A stretch of 64,000 nt of DNA from Breviolum minutum Mf 1.05b.01 (taxonomy: Eukaryota > Sar > Dinophyceae > Suessiales > Symbiodiniaceae). Within the stretch, counting starts at the first letter, position 1. Each line of letters opens with the position of its first letter. This document shows positions 13,033 to 24,379 of this stretch, in pieces. Location: positions 26,989-90,988 of the forward strand of contig DF241046.1 of the NCBI GenBank assembly GCA_000507305.1, in the 5' to 3' direction. The translations under genes were made by a program, and so were the position numbers. The notes under the pieces were generated by a model. That model worked only from the letters and a program-made list of their open reading frames with translations. It was not told the origin of the DNA and did not search any database.

Positions 13033-14001
13033 TTAGGAGAACAAGGTCATGTGCGCCTCATCCTGCCTGTGTTTCGCATTGGAACAAGACTTCAAACGGG
13101 CTAGGAGCAGCTTGAGGAGTGTCTTGCGTCCAGCAAGGGCCGCCAATTGCAGCGGCCTTGCCGTTTCTGCCAAGTTGTGCGTGACAGGCCATATCCCTGC
13201 GGTCAGAAACTCACTGACAGCGTGCACATGACCCGCATGTACAGCCAAATCCAATGGAGTTGTTCCTTCTGCTGCAGTGAAGTGTGCCCTGTGCTCCAGT
13301 AGCAAACGTACAATTTCATGATGACCAGAATGTGCTGCATCATGCAAGGGACTGAAGCCGAGCTTATCGCATCTCTGCTCTGCACCTGCATCCAACAACA
13401 TCCTCACCATGTCAAAGTGCCCATGACGAGCTGCCATGTGAAGTGCTGTTGCCCCATCTACCATTGGGGATGATGGGTCATATGAATCATCGGCAGCTAT
13501 CAGGAGTGTTCCAATAGCCTGTGAGTGGTCCGTGCTGCTGATGGCACTGTGAAGAGGAGCTGTAAAGCTTGGTGCAACTCGCAAGCAAAGACTTGAATTT
13601 GATTCTTGCCTAGCAATCTGGCAGGATTCAGTGCATGGAATGGCCTGCAGTTTGGGATTTCTGTTCACAAGCATGTGAAGAGGTGTTGTCTTATCTGTCT
13701 TGTTGCAACCAAGTCGTGAAGCTCTCCTGCCACCCAAAGTGGCTTCCTCTGTATCGTTGATCGAAGTTTGCAAGGCCGTGAGGGGTTGCACAAGTCCTTC
13801 GGAGGTCCAATCAGACGGTGGCTTGGTGACCTCTCCCATATCAATCACCACATCTCCAAGCCCAGGTGCATGCTGTGGCTTCATATGATTTGGACAGCTG
13901 CGCTTCTCCACATCTTCTCCACCTGAGTTGCGCGCAGTGATGTCTGCAACAACCATCTTCAAAACCAAACCCACTGCAGTTGGAAACTGTAGTGAAATCA
14001 C
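13033..14001 (-). CDS. Ankyrin-repeat protein, intronless ORF
   Basis: A 322-residue open frame on the minus strand. The N-terminal ~100 residues look disordered. Ankyrin repeats follow, with clear consensus at about 182-213 (GATALHMAARHGHFDMVRML), 215-245 (GFSPLHDAAHSGHHEIVRLL) and 247-275 (GTTPLDLAVHAGHVHAVSEF), and weaker repeats around 104-120, 145-170 and 281-303. Ankyrin arrays mediate protein-protein contacts, and no catalytic domain is attached, so no specific role can be given. The first Met (14001) opens the frame, and a later Met at residue 16 is an alternative start. The whole ORF lacks introns, unlike the aquaporin locus further along. The true gene may extend into further exons that I cannot see. 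Confidence 0.85.
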   Translation of the reverse strand: MISLQFPTAVGLVLKMVVADITARNSGGEDVEKRSCPNHMKPQHAPGLGDVVIDMGEVTKPPSDWTSEGLVQPLTALQTSINDTEEATLGGRRASRLGCNKTDKTTPLHMLVNRNPKLQAIPCTESCQIARQESNSSLCLRVAPSFTAPLHSAISSTDHSQAIGTLLIAADDSYDPSSPMVDGATALHMAARHGHFDMVRMLLDAGAEQRCDKLGFSPLHDAAHSGHHEIVRLLLEHRAHFTAAEGTTPLDLAVHAGHVHAVSEFLTAGIWPVTHNLAETARPLQLAALAGRKTLLKLLLARLKSCSNAKHRQDEAHMTLFS

Positions 14002-14009
14002 AACCCTTC

Positions 14010-16230
14010 ACTAAAGGCCTGTTATTGTTCTGTGGTTTCCCACACGCTTCATTGTCCTTACAGCCAAGATGCAGGAGCTTGCAACGCTAGCATTGTCAAC
14101 CCCTGCAGCGACGGACGATTCATAGAGTATACCCTGAGTTGGTTGTCTCATGGCATGTCCATCCATAGTCAAACTGCCAGAATCAAGTCGAACAAGTATA
14201 CAAACACAGTCTGGAAATGATCAATGCGTTTTGATCCTTGCCATTCTTCCTTGGACCCGCTTTGGAACTCTCGTTTCAGTGCTGTCTTTGTGATCCCTGC
14301 TTGTGCACCCTTCGCATCTCGCTCTTACATACAACACCCACCCGGTTGGTTGACACCTTTATGGTTGGGAGTTCGCATCGCGCCCAAGAGTTCCTGCTTC
14401 CAAGTCAGACAGACACATCATGACACGTTTTGAGTTTCACTGTTTTGCACCTCTTGCATCTACTCTCGGAGGCAAGGTTTCTTAGCAAGAGAAAAGCAGG
14501 CTGGCTTGACGCACTAGCCCCGAGCCCTCCTCCACCACATCATAGCTGTGCTTGGCAGTTTCACGCAGCGAAGCCGGAGCCTGCAAACCATAAACACTGA
14601 CAGATTCTATATAGCTGGCTATAGGCCTATAGGCTACTCATGTTCGCAGAGAAGTTCGACCAAAGAGCTTTTGCTTCACAAGGCCAGAAAGTGGCAACCA
14701 AACCTGATGCTAAGGCATTGTCATCCAATCCATTTCAATGATGATGAATGAAGCAGATACCCTTCAATGCCCAATCTCCCATTGAACTGGCAATTCACAA
14801 ATCTTCAGAGTTGCTAGCTCTTTGGAGTCAGATTTTCGTCACCTTCCCCACATTGCTAACGCAACCCATCCACATTCGTTACAACGCGCCTGCTTCATCA
14901 TCTTTACCATCCATCTGCTACCTTGTTTTGCCCGGGCAACGAAATCACAAAGTTGTGTTCATTATTTGCTCTAAACAAGTGTCCAAGAGGTTCTGTCCAA
15001 ACCTCAAAAAGGCATGTCATGAGTCTTGAATGCTTCTTATTCTTGAAATGGGTCTGATGGCCGCCGTGTGAAAAAATCCGGAACCATACAATTCTCAAAT
15101 CTAAATCAGAGAAGCGACAGAAGCGATATTAAATTTCACAACAGATTCAACCCAGCTGCCAGTTTCTCCATTGGCTCGGTCAGGAGTCATTTCCGTGGAG
15201 ACGGAAAAGAACGACCTTCCAGTGCATGCTGCATGCCCTTCATGGAAGGGCCGAGACATCCCGAGGCTTTGGAATGACACAAACAAATTCATGGCACCTC
15301 TGACTGTTTCCTTGCGGGAGTTTTGCTGGAACGTCGCACCACCTCTTCAAATTCTTTCTCAAGGAAATCTCCAGAGTTCACGCTTCAAAACTCTAGTGAT
15401 TCATTTAGGCCATGTTACTTTCATAAGGAGTTTGTACAAGATTTTGGAAGTCCAGAGTTCCACAAATTGAATGGTGCGATGTACAACCAAGCTTTTGGAC
15501 ATTTCTTGGCCAATTCAATGCAAGTCAAATCACACAGCATCTAAAACATGAGAGCGAAACGCGTTCTTTCTCCAGCCACTGGCCTCAGAATGTGACGGTC
15601 AGCAACTTTGATAAGATTGAAGGGTCAAGGTCGACACAGGTCACTCCACTTGACAGGCCCTTCGTGCCATCTACAGTGCTGACTCGCATGATGCAATGGC
15701 AACCGGTCCCACTTTTCGCACCACTGGGCACCACTTGGCGCCGACTTTGGACGCCACGAGGCAGGGCTACAGCCACGGCTGTAGCGCAGGATCATCCGCC
15801 AGGGCTGGAAGGCTATGCACCTCACTATGGATGACACTGACCGTTTGGTGGCCAGTGAAAGAACACAAAATGTCGAGAATATCACAAATCGAAAGACGTA
15901 CAGCAACGCAAACACATTTAGCGTGTATATACACGGCAGTTGCATCAAAATCTGCTAGCAGCGCTTCAAGTTCATCTTGTTGTATTCAGATTCTCTGCAA
16001 CTCTCGTTTGGCTGAACCTGAAAGAAGTAGTTCAAGAACAGCTGGTTACAGACCTGATCGGAGGATAGATCTACAAAGCCAACAACTCGACAAACAACGC
16101 ATTTGTACTTCTATCCTGAACTCCACCAGATCTTGTCATCATCACATCATGCAGCAACACTTCGACAAGCCGATAAAATGTGCAGGTGAAGGAAATCTGA
16201 CCCGAAAACACAATGCTTAAAGGCTGCCTC
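14010..16230. other. No confident gene
   Basis: Short ORFs on both strands. At 15585-15834 the plus and minus strands are both open with plausible composition (a plus ORF of 80 codons from 15592, minus ORFs of 63 and 107 codons), so I cannot assign a strand. I see no repeat or RNA gene. Confidence 0.4.
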
Positions 16231-16239
16231 CTGGGAGGA

Positions 16240-19200
16240 ATAGATCTTGCAACCAGAGAAAGAAACGATGAAATCGCCGGGCTCAAAGGTGGTATGCGTC
16301 AGCAGCGCCGATGATACCAACGGTGGATATCCTCGGCATTGCAGCAAAAGAAGACAACGATTTGGACGCGCTGCCGACATGTCGAATACACTCTGAATTC
16401 AGCAGCTGGACTGCGACTATGCCTTCTACCCTTTCTCTTTGAATCATGAATTCCAACCGGAATCAACGAATGAAGCTGCCGAGATGGGAAGGCTTCCTTC
16501 AGTCCAGGTTCCATTGATGGTTTTCTGACCCAGCGCACTCCATGCCGTGGCATACCCTTGACTCTTGGCGTAGTCAGGATCCGTTGCAGCTGCCAAGACC
16601 TGATAGACCCAACTCTCACTGCAGCATTCCAAAAATCTTTCAAGGAGATGCAGCCGAGGGACAAAGGGGAACTGCAGCAAGTATACCTGCAGCTTACAGC
16701 TCGACGATTGAATCATTCCAAGATATTCCAAGTATTTTTCAGCTTTCAAAATCTGTGGAAGGATCTATTGATTTCCATTGCTTCCATTACATTCTTTTGA
16801 TTCAATCCTGCAAAAGCGGTCACAGACTTTCGGCCAAAGGCACCATAGCTGTTTGCTCCCACCAGGGGTGCTGTGTCACCGGACTTCGTCCAAAGGTCAT
16901 CCATCGCACTTTCTGGAAGAAAGCCCTCAATTTGGCCCAAAAATGCTGGAAGTGGAGGGTAGAATTTGCTGAGAAGATCTTTTAAAAAAAACAAAACAGC
17001 TTCGGATGATCACCTCTACAATCAGTAGTTCATGGTAACGTGTTATCCAATCGCAAAGTGAGGACATTCCGTGCACTTTCTCACAGCTGCATATACATCG
17101 GCATCAAGGGCAAAGTGTGAAGCAACCGCATAGAATGCCAAGCATCCAGGACCACACAGATGCTCTGGCAAGCCTTAGCATTACCGTTGCAGCAGACTGG
17201 AATACTTCGTCACTGGTGTCTGTCATAATCACAACATGTTCCACTGAGATGATGTGATGCGAAATGAGATAAGTGAAAGGAGAATCACCTGAGGGAGAAG
17301 AAAGGAAAGCCAGCAGGAATTTGGAAGTAGGATCTCTTTCTCGCATGCTTCATCGCGTAGAAATCATCTGAAGTCTTCTTTCAGGATGAATTGGAAAAAT
17401 ACTGTAGAAATCATCGATAGTCTTCTCAAAAAGAATAATTTGAATGTGCAAGGATGACTTAGATGTTCTGAAGTCTTCTCACAAAGGATGACTTGAATCT
17501 GAAAAGTAGAAACCATCTCAAGTCTTTCCAAAAAGAATGACGGGATTTCAAAAAGAAAAAATAATCTGAAGTCTTTCCGAAAGGCATTAGATAATTGAAT
17601 TTGAAAAATGGAAAGTATATCAAATCCTTTCAACAAGGATGGACAAGAAAAGTAGAAATCATCTCAAGTCTTCTGAAAAAAAACTGGAATTTGAAAAGTA
17701 GAAATCTTCTCAAGTCTTCTCGAAAAGGACGACGGAAATTTGAAAAGTAGAAATCATCTGAAGGCTTCTCGAAAAGCATGAACTTAAAAGTAGAAATCAT
17801 CGCTAGTCCCCTCGAAAAAGCAGACATCATCTGAAGCGCTTGAACCTCAGAAGAAAATAAGGGTAGGTAGAAATGCACGCGGCACGCTGTACACTATAAC
17901 GCAACCCAACCACAGCACGCCCCAACCACACTCCCAATCACAACCCTCAACACCAGCTTTGACAACTCCTTCCACAAAAACGGCACAGGGTCAACACAAG
18001 GACATACCCAATGGCATAGGTGAGCGCATGAATCTCAAAAACAAAAACGAGAACTCCCGTGACAGCTGAGAACAGGGCATGACACCGGTGTTCAGCATCA
18101 AGCCATCCTCTGAGGCAACTAGCTGTACTCGTTTCTCCTTGAAGAGCCAATCATCCCAGCCTCACGAGACACAGTGACACACAGATTTAAATCCAGGATG
18201 TGTCCTTACCCATTGCCCCTTACCCACTCCCAAAGAACAAGTCTCCCTTGAGATGGTCGGCATTCATCTCTTGACGCCATTAGAGTATCTTCACTCCACA
18301 ATGATCTCTTCCATAGGATTTCTACCATTTCTACAACATCAATCAAAGTGGGTCACGCAGCAGCCAGCCTAACGTACGATTGGAAGGTGCATCTCTTGGA
18401 GTTTCCAGGGAGTCGCAGCTTTGATCCCAGGAGACATAGCTGTCCAAGAGGTTGTCATACCACTCGAGCAAATCATCTGGAGCCTCCATCACAATTATAG
18501 AGACCAAAATGTGCCATCAGGAAAATCTCTCCAAGTGAACATAGAGGATCTGCGATATTGTTGCATACAAGAAGGATTGAACGTCTTGTGATCTTCTTTC
18601 CAAACATCCAAAAGAGTTGTCACTGAAGACATTGACTTGTGCAAAAGACGTCGTGCTATCACACGCAGTGAAATGGAAGTGGGCACAAATTTCAAATTCT
18701 AGTCAATCCCGCACCCCAAACCTGCTGAGGTCCAGCTTGCCACTTCTGCACCAGCTCTTTCAATCTTTCCTAGGTGAGACAAACCACACCTTTCACACCA
18801 CTCTCACCATGACATTGTATCAGTCCATCTCAGATGAAAAAGTTTGCAGTCAGTGTTGTGTCAACCTTCGAAATGGCAAAATCTTCTGCAAGGTCACGGC
18901 ATCACCAGGATCTGTGGGACATTTGCTTTGTGCAATTCGCAGGAGATCCTCTAGGCGCACCTGGAGAAGTCACATCCAACTCATCCAAGTTCATTCGTTG
19001 CAGAGAGGTTCAAAGTTTCCTAAAATCTTTGAATCAACGGAAGAAGCCTCCGTGTCCATGAAGAAGGAATCACAGTCTAGCCACATTACCTCAGAAACGC
19101 CATGTGCAACGAAGTGGCATACGAAAGACTAAAAAAACTCTGATACGCCGGGCACAATTTGCACAATCCTTGCCAAAAAGTGCCATTTCAAGATTGCTGA

Positions 19201-19430
19201 AGCTTTCCTGTTCCGTCATGGACCGCCGTAGGGTCTGGATTGTGTGTCGTATGTATCTTTCAGCCTGCCAAGGTGCCCAGTCATGTTGGCCCTTCGCTAA
19301 GGTTTCCAGCAGAGCATCCACCTGTTGTTTCCCCAGCTGTTGAACATTTGGTTTCAGCATACGTAGCAAGAAGCTGCAACAAGCGCAGCTGACAACAACA
19401 GAACCACCGGTAACCACCTTGGACCATGCT
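16240..19430 (-). CDS. Probable multi-exon gene; tentative glycosyltransferase-like C-terminus
   Basis: Several minus-strand pieces look like exons in order: about 19150-19430 (a hydrophobic segment, then a helical KQQVDALLETLAKG region, compatible with a type II membrane anchor and stem); about 18375-18490 (EAPDDLLEWYDNLLDSY); about 18000-18090 (TM-like VTGVLVFVFEIHALTYAIGY); 17185-17243 (EHVVIMTDTSDEVFQSAAT, preceded by CTCAG and followed by GTAATGC); about 16815-16980 (LPAFLGQIEGFLPESAMDDL); and about 16250-16325 (TTFEPGDFIVSFSGC). The last resembles the GDFIVHFAGC-type end of GT34 glycosyltransferases, but I found no clear DxD and the similarity is from memory. A ~48-bp minisatellite occupies an intron. 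This could be one gene or two. Confidence 0.35.
17345..17870. repeat. Minisatellite, about ten copies of a 42-55-bp unit
   Basis: Imperfect tandem copies of AGTAGAAATCATCTCAAGTC followed by TTCTCGAAAAGGATGA and TTGAAAA. Copies begin near 17355, 17402, 17512, 17653, 17698, 17746 and 17789, with more degenerate ones between. The minus-strand translation is a Phe-rich artefact. It lies between exon-like pieces at 17185-17243 and 18000-18090, so probably in an intron. Confidence 0.9.
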
Positions 19431-19989
19431 GGTGGTCGTGTCTTCTCTGTAAGGTAAGTAAGCCCATCTGTGAAGAGCGGAGCTTTGTCCTGGGCAAAAA
19501 GCTGCTTTGCCAGAAGCCACGAACAGAGAGGAGAAGTTTGGAAGTAACCTGCCTATATGACGCAAAAAAAATATCGTATGGAGGAAGCAAAAACAATCTG
19601 TAATAGCAGGTCGATATGTGTAAGTCTACGCAATCAAAACACTCATAGCCTCACCACGATCTTGCATACAGGTCATCCATCCAAAGATTCTCTCTATCTA
19701 TGTGATATGTCAATGAGTCAATATATATTGCAAGCCTAGAAACGTACATGACAATGTCGTAGCCATGCAGCTTTGCATATGCGTCTCCTTACCAAAGGGA
19801 GCTTGGGTTCGGACTATCCGTGAGGTGCCAACAGAAACATTAAAAAAAGTATATCATATATCCTGAACCTGTGTTACCAGAGGTACATAACAAAAACACC
19901 ACTACTGCCGCAGTTGCCATACACTTCTTCTACGTTCTTCTCTTGATTTTGTGAGCCTTGAGCCTCATGACTCATGTCTCTGATGCTGC

Positions 19990-21055
19990 AAGGATCTGTT
20001 CAGTTTCGAAAGCCGCGCCAGGGGTGTCTGCGTCGGATCATAGTCACACACTGTGACCTTGGGCCAGGAGTGGGGAAAATCCAGAAACACACGAAATTTT
20101 GCCGCTTATGGAAAGGAGCAAGGAAATCTAAGCCTAGCCAAGCTTCAATAGCGATTCGTTGGGAGTCCTCCCTGCGATTTGGAAACTGCTCCGCAGCACT
20201 TCGAGCAGGTAGACCCCGCCAGGGTTCCAGTTGTAGCTCTTGCTGCTTTAGAAACGACATGGAACCTCAGTTGCTGCTTTTTGGAACACTGAAGGCTGCT
20301 GAACACGGAGGTAATGTTGGAGATGAGCAACGCAGGATGCCTTCCATGTTCTGCTTCCAGTTGATAGGCCATGGGCTTTGATCAATATACTCTTCGCCCT
20401 TCATCTGGTAGTCATAAGAGCCGAAGATGGCAGAAAGCTGACGGAACCTATCAACTTCAGTAGTTTGAGCTCAGAGAGAAGGCATTCAACCGTTGTCACT
20501 TTCACAAATGAAGTGATTATACAGCGCAACGGAACCAATGAAGGTCTTTCTAGTCTGTAGTGGTTCAGATTACAGAAGCTCTCTCATCCTGAAAGACTCA
20601 AAAACCATACAAAAGCATTACATTTTGCGAAATTCTTTTGAAAATCCTTGTTTGGGGCGTGACTACACTAGCTGCCAGATTTGGGATGTGCTCAAAAATT
20701 GCATCAGCTTCGGTAAACTCATTCCTGGGATAACCTTGTCCCTTCCCACCTGGTGGCAAGTACAGGCAGCTGCAAGTGATCGCAGCATTGGGCTGCCAAC
20801 GCCAGGGCTGACATCACTGCTGTAGCACAGCCGAAAGCCACCTGTCGATCACTTCACTTCATCTGGCTCTCTGGTTCCTACAGCTGCAGAACATTGAAAT
20901 TTCATGGTATTTCTGCTGTGGGCCTGGGTGCTGCGGGCAGTTTCAGCCAGCAGCTCGCCGAGACCACGCAGAGCAGTGGCAAAGTCACGGCTATTGAAAT
21001 GGCGCACCACACCACTTAGAGTGCCATGGAATTGAACCCAACGCCTCAACTGCAA
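19990..21055 (-). CDS. Possible exons of an unidentified gene
   Basis: Two minus-strand stretches have protein-like composition. About 20870-21055 reads VQFHGTLSGVVRHFNSRDFA and then a helical ATALRGLGELLAETARS. About 20000-20250 contains RREDSQRIAIEAWLGLDFLA. No family is recognised. They lie upstream, on the same strand, of the exon cluster at 16240-19430 and might be its 5' part. Exon limits are unknown. Confidence 0.25.
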
Positions 21056-21249
21056 GAAGATTCAGGCCAAGAGAAATCAGTTTTCAATCCAAGATTCTCC
21101 AGCTGGCCTTTCTTTGCAACGTTTCCAAATCAAGGCCAAGGAACTCCTCTCCGCAAAAGTCCAGTCCAATCCATTCGCGCAACCCCGGTGGCACTTGTGA
21201 CTCTGCCATCGGTTGTCCCTGACCATCCACCCTGCAAAGGATGTGGCTC

Positions 21250-22290
21250 ATGACGTGGGTCCATGATCAGGAAATATCAGAAATCAGTTTCCAATGTAAG
21301 AATAAGAACAAAATCTTCATTTCATTTCATTTCATTGATCTTCCATGCTAGCATGACCTAGCGACTCTTCTGAAAAACTATGGACACCGTGAGCTTTGCA
21401 ACTGCAAAAAATGAAATGCTGGCCTGATGGAAAGTGACAGGACAATCAACACCCGCCATGGTTGCCCCCAACATGCCATGGTGAGGCCGAATCTTCCAAA
21501 ATTGCGTCAGACTTCTTGAAGTTGTGTTTGTTGTTTGGTTTCGCTTTTCAGAGTGTTGGATCGCTTATATACAGTCCAGCTCAACACTTCCTGAAAATAC
21601 CGTAGAGCTGCATCCGCAATCCAAGGTCTACATATTAATTTTCTTGGGATCACACTACAACCACATGGTGCTTATGTGCTCGTTGTGCATGTTTAAGTGT
21701 ATGGGTGGTCAAATCTCAAGGAGAAGTTTATGTAGGAAGTCCTCAGGCATTGTGCGCAATCGATGTATCGAAGAAGCAGTTTCCATTTCCATAAATCAAA
21801 GGTATTGGCTCAGAGCCGAAAGCTCGAACAAGTGACTTCTCAACTTCTTTGGTCTATGTGCCGAAGTGTTAAATTTCTGCAGAATCATCATTTGCTACAG
21901 GTCTGAAAAAAAGTGGGTACTGATACCTGGTTTCCTTCGGCAGAATTTTGGTATGGGAGTTTGGGGATCCTTAATTTGGAGACATCCTTGAAGTGCTTCG
22001 GTGCTGGTTTGCGTAGCACCGCAATGATAGCCTAAAATCAAGCACTGATTGATATGGAGCATAACTACCAGCAAAGTCTCAACAAGCGTACGCCGACATG
22101 GGCCCACGCAGAAGTGGAAGAGCGAGTACTCAGCATCTCCTGGTGACATTGGCAAATAGACTTTAACACAGTTTCCCTGGCCGACTGCGAGTAATGTCGC
22201 GTGAGCATTTTAGCACTTGCTTCCCAGTTTTGCTTCACAGATTCGCAGGGCAACTTCACACTTTTCGCGGTTCCAAAGTTCAAATGCTCC
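21250..22290. other. No gene seen
   Basis: Only short ORFs. A (TTTCA)n-like run at 21316-21336 is the only repeat noted. Confidence 0.5.
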
Positions 22291-22291
22291 T

Positions 22292-24004
22292 TTACTCCGT
22301 GTCAGCTCCAGACGAATCACTTTCCAAGTCAAAAGAGAATGCCTCACGTCTTCTACAAACCAGAAAGGCCTTCCTGCCTCGACCAAAGACGACCTGCAAG
22401 ACTCGCACCCCAAGAGGAAGCTTTGCAGTGCCTCTAATTCCCAACAAGGCTATATAGACTATGATAAGCAGGCAACTATCCGCAATCAAGAGCCAAGCGT
22501 CGGCTCCCTGACTGACTCTCAAGTCGTGCAGAAAAAGGCAGAGCACCACAATTCCAACGAACAACCATAGAAGCACTGCCACACACTTGCTCATCAGCTT
22601 CAAAATGAAGCGTTGCTCATCCCTAGCACTTCGACACAGCAAAACAAATAGAATCACTCTTGCCATCACAGATATACATGGGAGGATCGCAAAAAACCGT
22701 GAAGCTCCACCATAGATCATAGCAAGATTTGTCGTTGTGACAGCCAAAGAACCAAATGGTCCCAGCAGGAACACTGCCCCTGTGATCTCTGAATATGCTG
22801 CCTGTTCTATGTTCACAGCGTGAGCTATTTCCCTCAGAGCTGGCGTTGACATTCCTGCAGATAGGAGGACTTGAATGGCATGGTCAACGTCACGGACCTT
22901 GTCACCAATCTCAGTTCGAATGCTTGCTGCGTCTGCTTTTTGCAAGCATTTTGCAGATCGGATTGAACCCTGGTAGCCCTGTCTCAACTCTTTTTCCTCT
23001 GACCTGGTGGACCTACTGTTGATGCGGTCAACCTCCATCACACAAAAAACAATTGATATCATCAGCCAATAGCACACGTGAACCACATGGGTCACTTCTT
23101 CCGGGATGCCCTTGTACCTAGAATAAAAGAAGTGTGTCGAATGCGTCACTTGAAGCCAAGTGAACATCTGGCCAAGCAAATTCATAAACTGTCGAAATGC
23201 ATCATTGTCTACTACAAGACTCAAACCACAGACCAAAAACAAAACTGCCGGCAATCCAGAGGGTCGTCCAGCCTTAACCAATGTTGCAATGGTGCCCAAA
23301 GAACCTCCTAGACTTGCAGCTACCACCATCCACTGCAGAGCGCTCAGAATGTCACGCCAGTTTGAGGATTTTGCAATCAGAATGGTCTTGCCTTCCTCCT
23401 GGGCAAGATACGCTTCATATGCACACCAAAGGCGCGTGTATACGGATTGGTGCCGGTTGGGTACCACCAACATGATCTCGGATGCTCTCAATGCGACAGC
23501 AAATGGCGAAGTGCTGGGTGATTGCAAAAAAAACGAAATGTTCAAGTTCTGGGGATTAGCCAGCATGCAGCACCAAGCAGTCCGCACACCTGCGGGCCAT
23601 GAGTGTCTGACTTTGGAAAGGAATTCAAAAACTCCCTCTTGCCAGGCATGGCTTATAAACAAATCACATACCAAACCATGCGGATTCCTCATCAAGGCCC
23701 AACTCATTTTGCCGGCTTTCATTGTAACTGGCTTTATATATTGCTCGTTCACCGTGTATATGCTTGGACCATAGTCTTTGTCTGAAGGTTCAAAGTCATC
23801 CGTGCCGTTTGCTGGCGGCTGAATCAGAGTTGTGGCGACGGCAGCTTGCACTTCTTCTCGCAGGAAATCCAAGTCCACAAACGTGACACACCACTGGTCT
23901 GCTGGAACGGATGTATGCAATTGATAAGCCAGTCTTGTGACAGTTGTGATTGAACGGTCTGAAGGAGAAACCATGGCTCTCGAGGGATTCTCTGCACGAG
24001 TCAT
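22292..24004 (-). CDS. Polytopic membrane protein with FISHAW/RLWCAYE cytosolic domain, intronless
   Basis: A 570-residue open frame. After an N-terminal region of ~110 residues comes a soluble domain with DLFISHAWQEG (residues 114-124), a conserved basic/hydrophobic centre, and RLWCAYEAYLA (191-201). That layout is TIR-like: a short strand ending in ISHAW, then a late W/E motif. I know this motif pair from large dinoflagellate families of unknown function. At least six hydrophobic segments follow (about 224-270, 305-330, 405-430, 440-465, 478-500, 510-530), with a charged loop near 335-390 and an acidic tail ending SDSSGADTE. It is probably a membrane-bound sensor or signalling protein, but no NADase glutamate can be assigned and no function is proven. 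The start is the first Met of the frame. I see no introns. Confidence 0.8.
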   Translation of the reverse strand: MTRAENPSRAMVSPSDRSITTVTRLAYQLHTSVPADQWCVTFVDLDFLREEVQAAVATTLIQPPANGTDDFEPSDKDYGPSIYTVNEQYIKPVTMKAGKMSWALMRNPHGLVCDLFISHAWQEGVFEFLSKVRHSWPAGVRTAWCCMLANPQNLNISFFLQSPSTSPFAVALRASEIMLVVPNRHQSVYTRLWCAYEAYLAQEEGKTILIAKSSNWRDILSALQWMVVAASLGGSLGTIATLVKAGRPSGLPAVLFLVCGLSLVVDNDAFRQFMNLLGQMFTWLQVTHSTHFFYSRYKGIPEEVTHVVHVCYWLMISIVFCVMEVDRINSRSTRSEEKELRQGYQGSIRSAKCLQKADAASIRTEIGDKVRDVDHAIQVLLSAGMSTPALREIAHAVNIEQAAYSEITGAVFLLGPFGSLAVTTTNLAMIYGGASRFFAILPCISVMARVILFVLLCRSARDEQRFILKLMSKCVAVLLWLFVGIVVLCLFLHDLRVSQGADAWLLIADSCLLIIVYIALLGIRGTAKLPLGVRVLQVVFGRGRKAFLVCRRREAFSFDLESDSSGADTE

Positions 24005-24014
24005 GCCATTGTCA

Positions 24015-24377
24015 CTAGGTCTTTTCAGTTGTGTACAAACGAGATTGGAGAAGATGTTGGTGTGCCAGGAGGGAACTATCTATCTGTAACACTGTAGGGC
24101 GTTGTTCATTACAATCCCAAAATGTAGTCTCTTCAACTTTTGTAAGTAAATGCAACCTGTGGAACTCAGTGCCCAACAAAGTCCTACAAGGTCTGAGCAC
24201 AACACAACCACAAATCTTGACAGGAAGCGCAGGCAAATCAAGCATCACATCCACCTCAAAAACAAAGTTCCCTGACTGATTCTGAACAACATTTTGCTGA
24301 CACTCGAAGTACGTTCGGGGTTGGTGCATGGCATGCACTATCTTGACCTGGAAAGTCATCATTTTGTCTAAAATCAA
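24015..24377 (-). CDS. Small uncharacterised ORF upstream of the FISHAW gene
   Basis: A 120-residue frame, MILDKMMTFQVKIVHAMHQP at its start, in a different frame from the FISHAW ORF and separated from it by 10 bp. Composition is protein-like (VFEVDVMLDLPALPVKICGC in the middle). It could be an upstream exon of the next gene, a remnant, or chance. No domain is recognised. Confidence 0.25.
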   Translation of the reverse strand: MILDKMMTFQVKIVHAMHQPRTYFECQQNVVQNQSGNFVFEVDVMLDLPALPVKICGCVVLRPCRTLLGTEFHRLHLLTKVEETTFWDCNEQRPTVLQIDSSLLAHQHLLQSRLYTTEKT

Positions 24378-24379
24378 CG

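Noticed and set aside
22795..23785. Plus-strand ORFs opposite the FISHAW gene (up to 204 codons)
   Set aside because: Shadow frames without motifs; the minus frame is continuous for 570 codons with conserved motifs.
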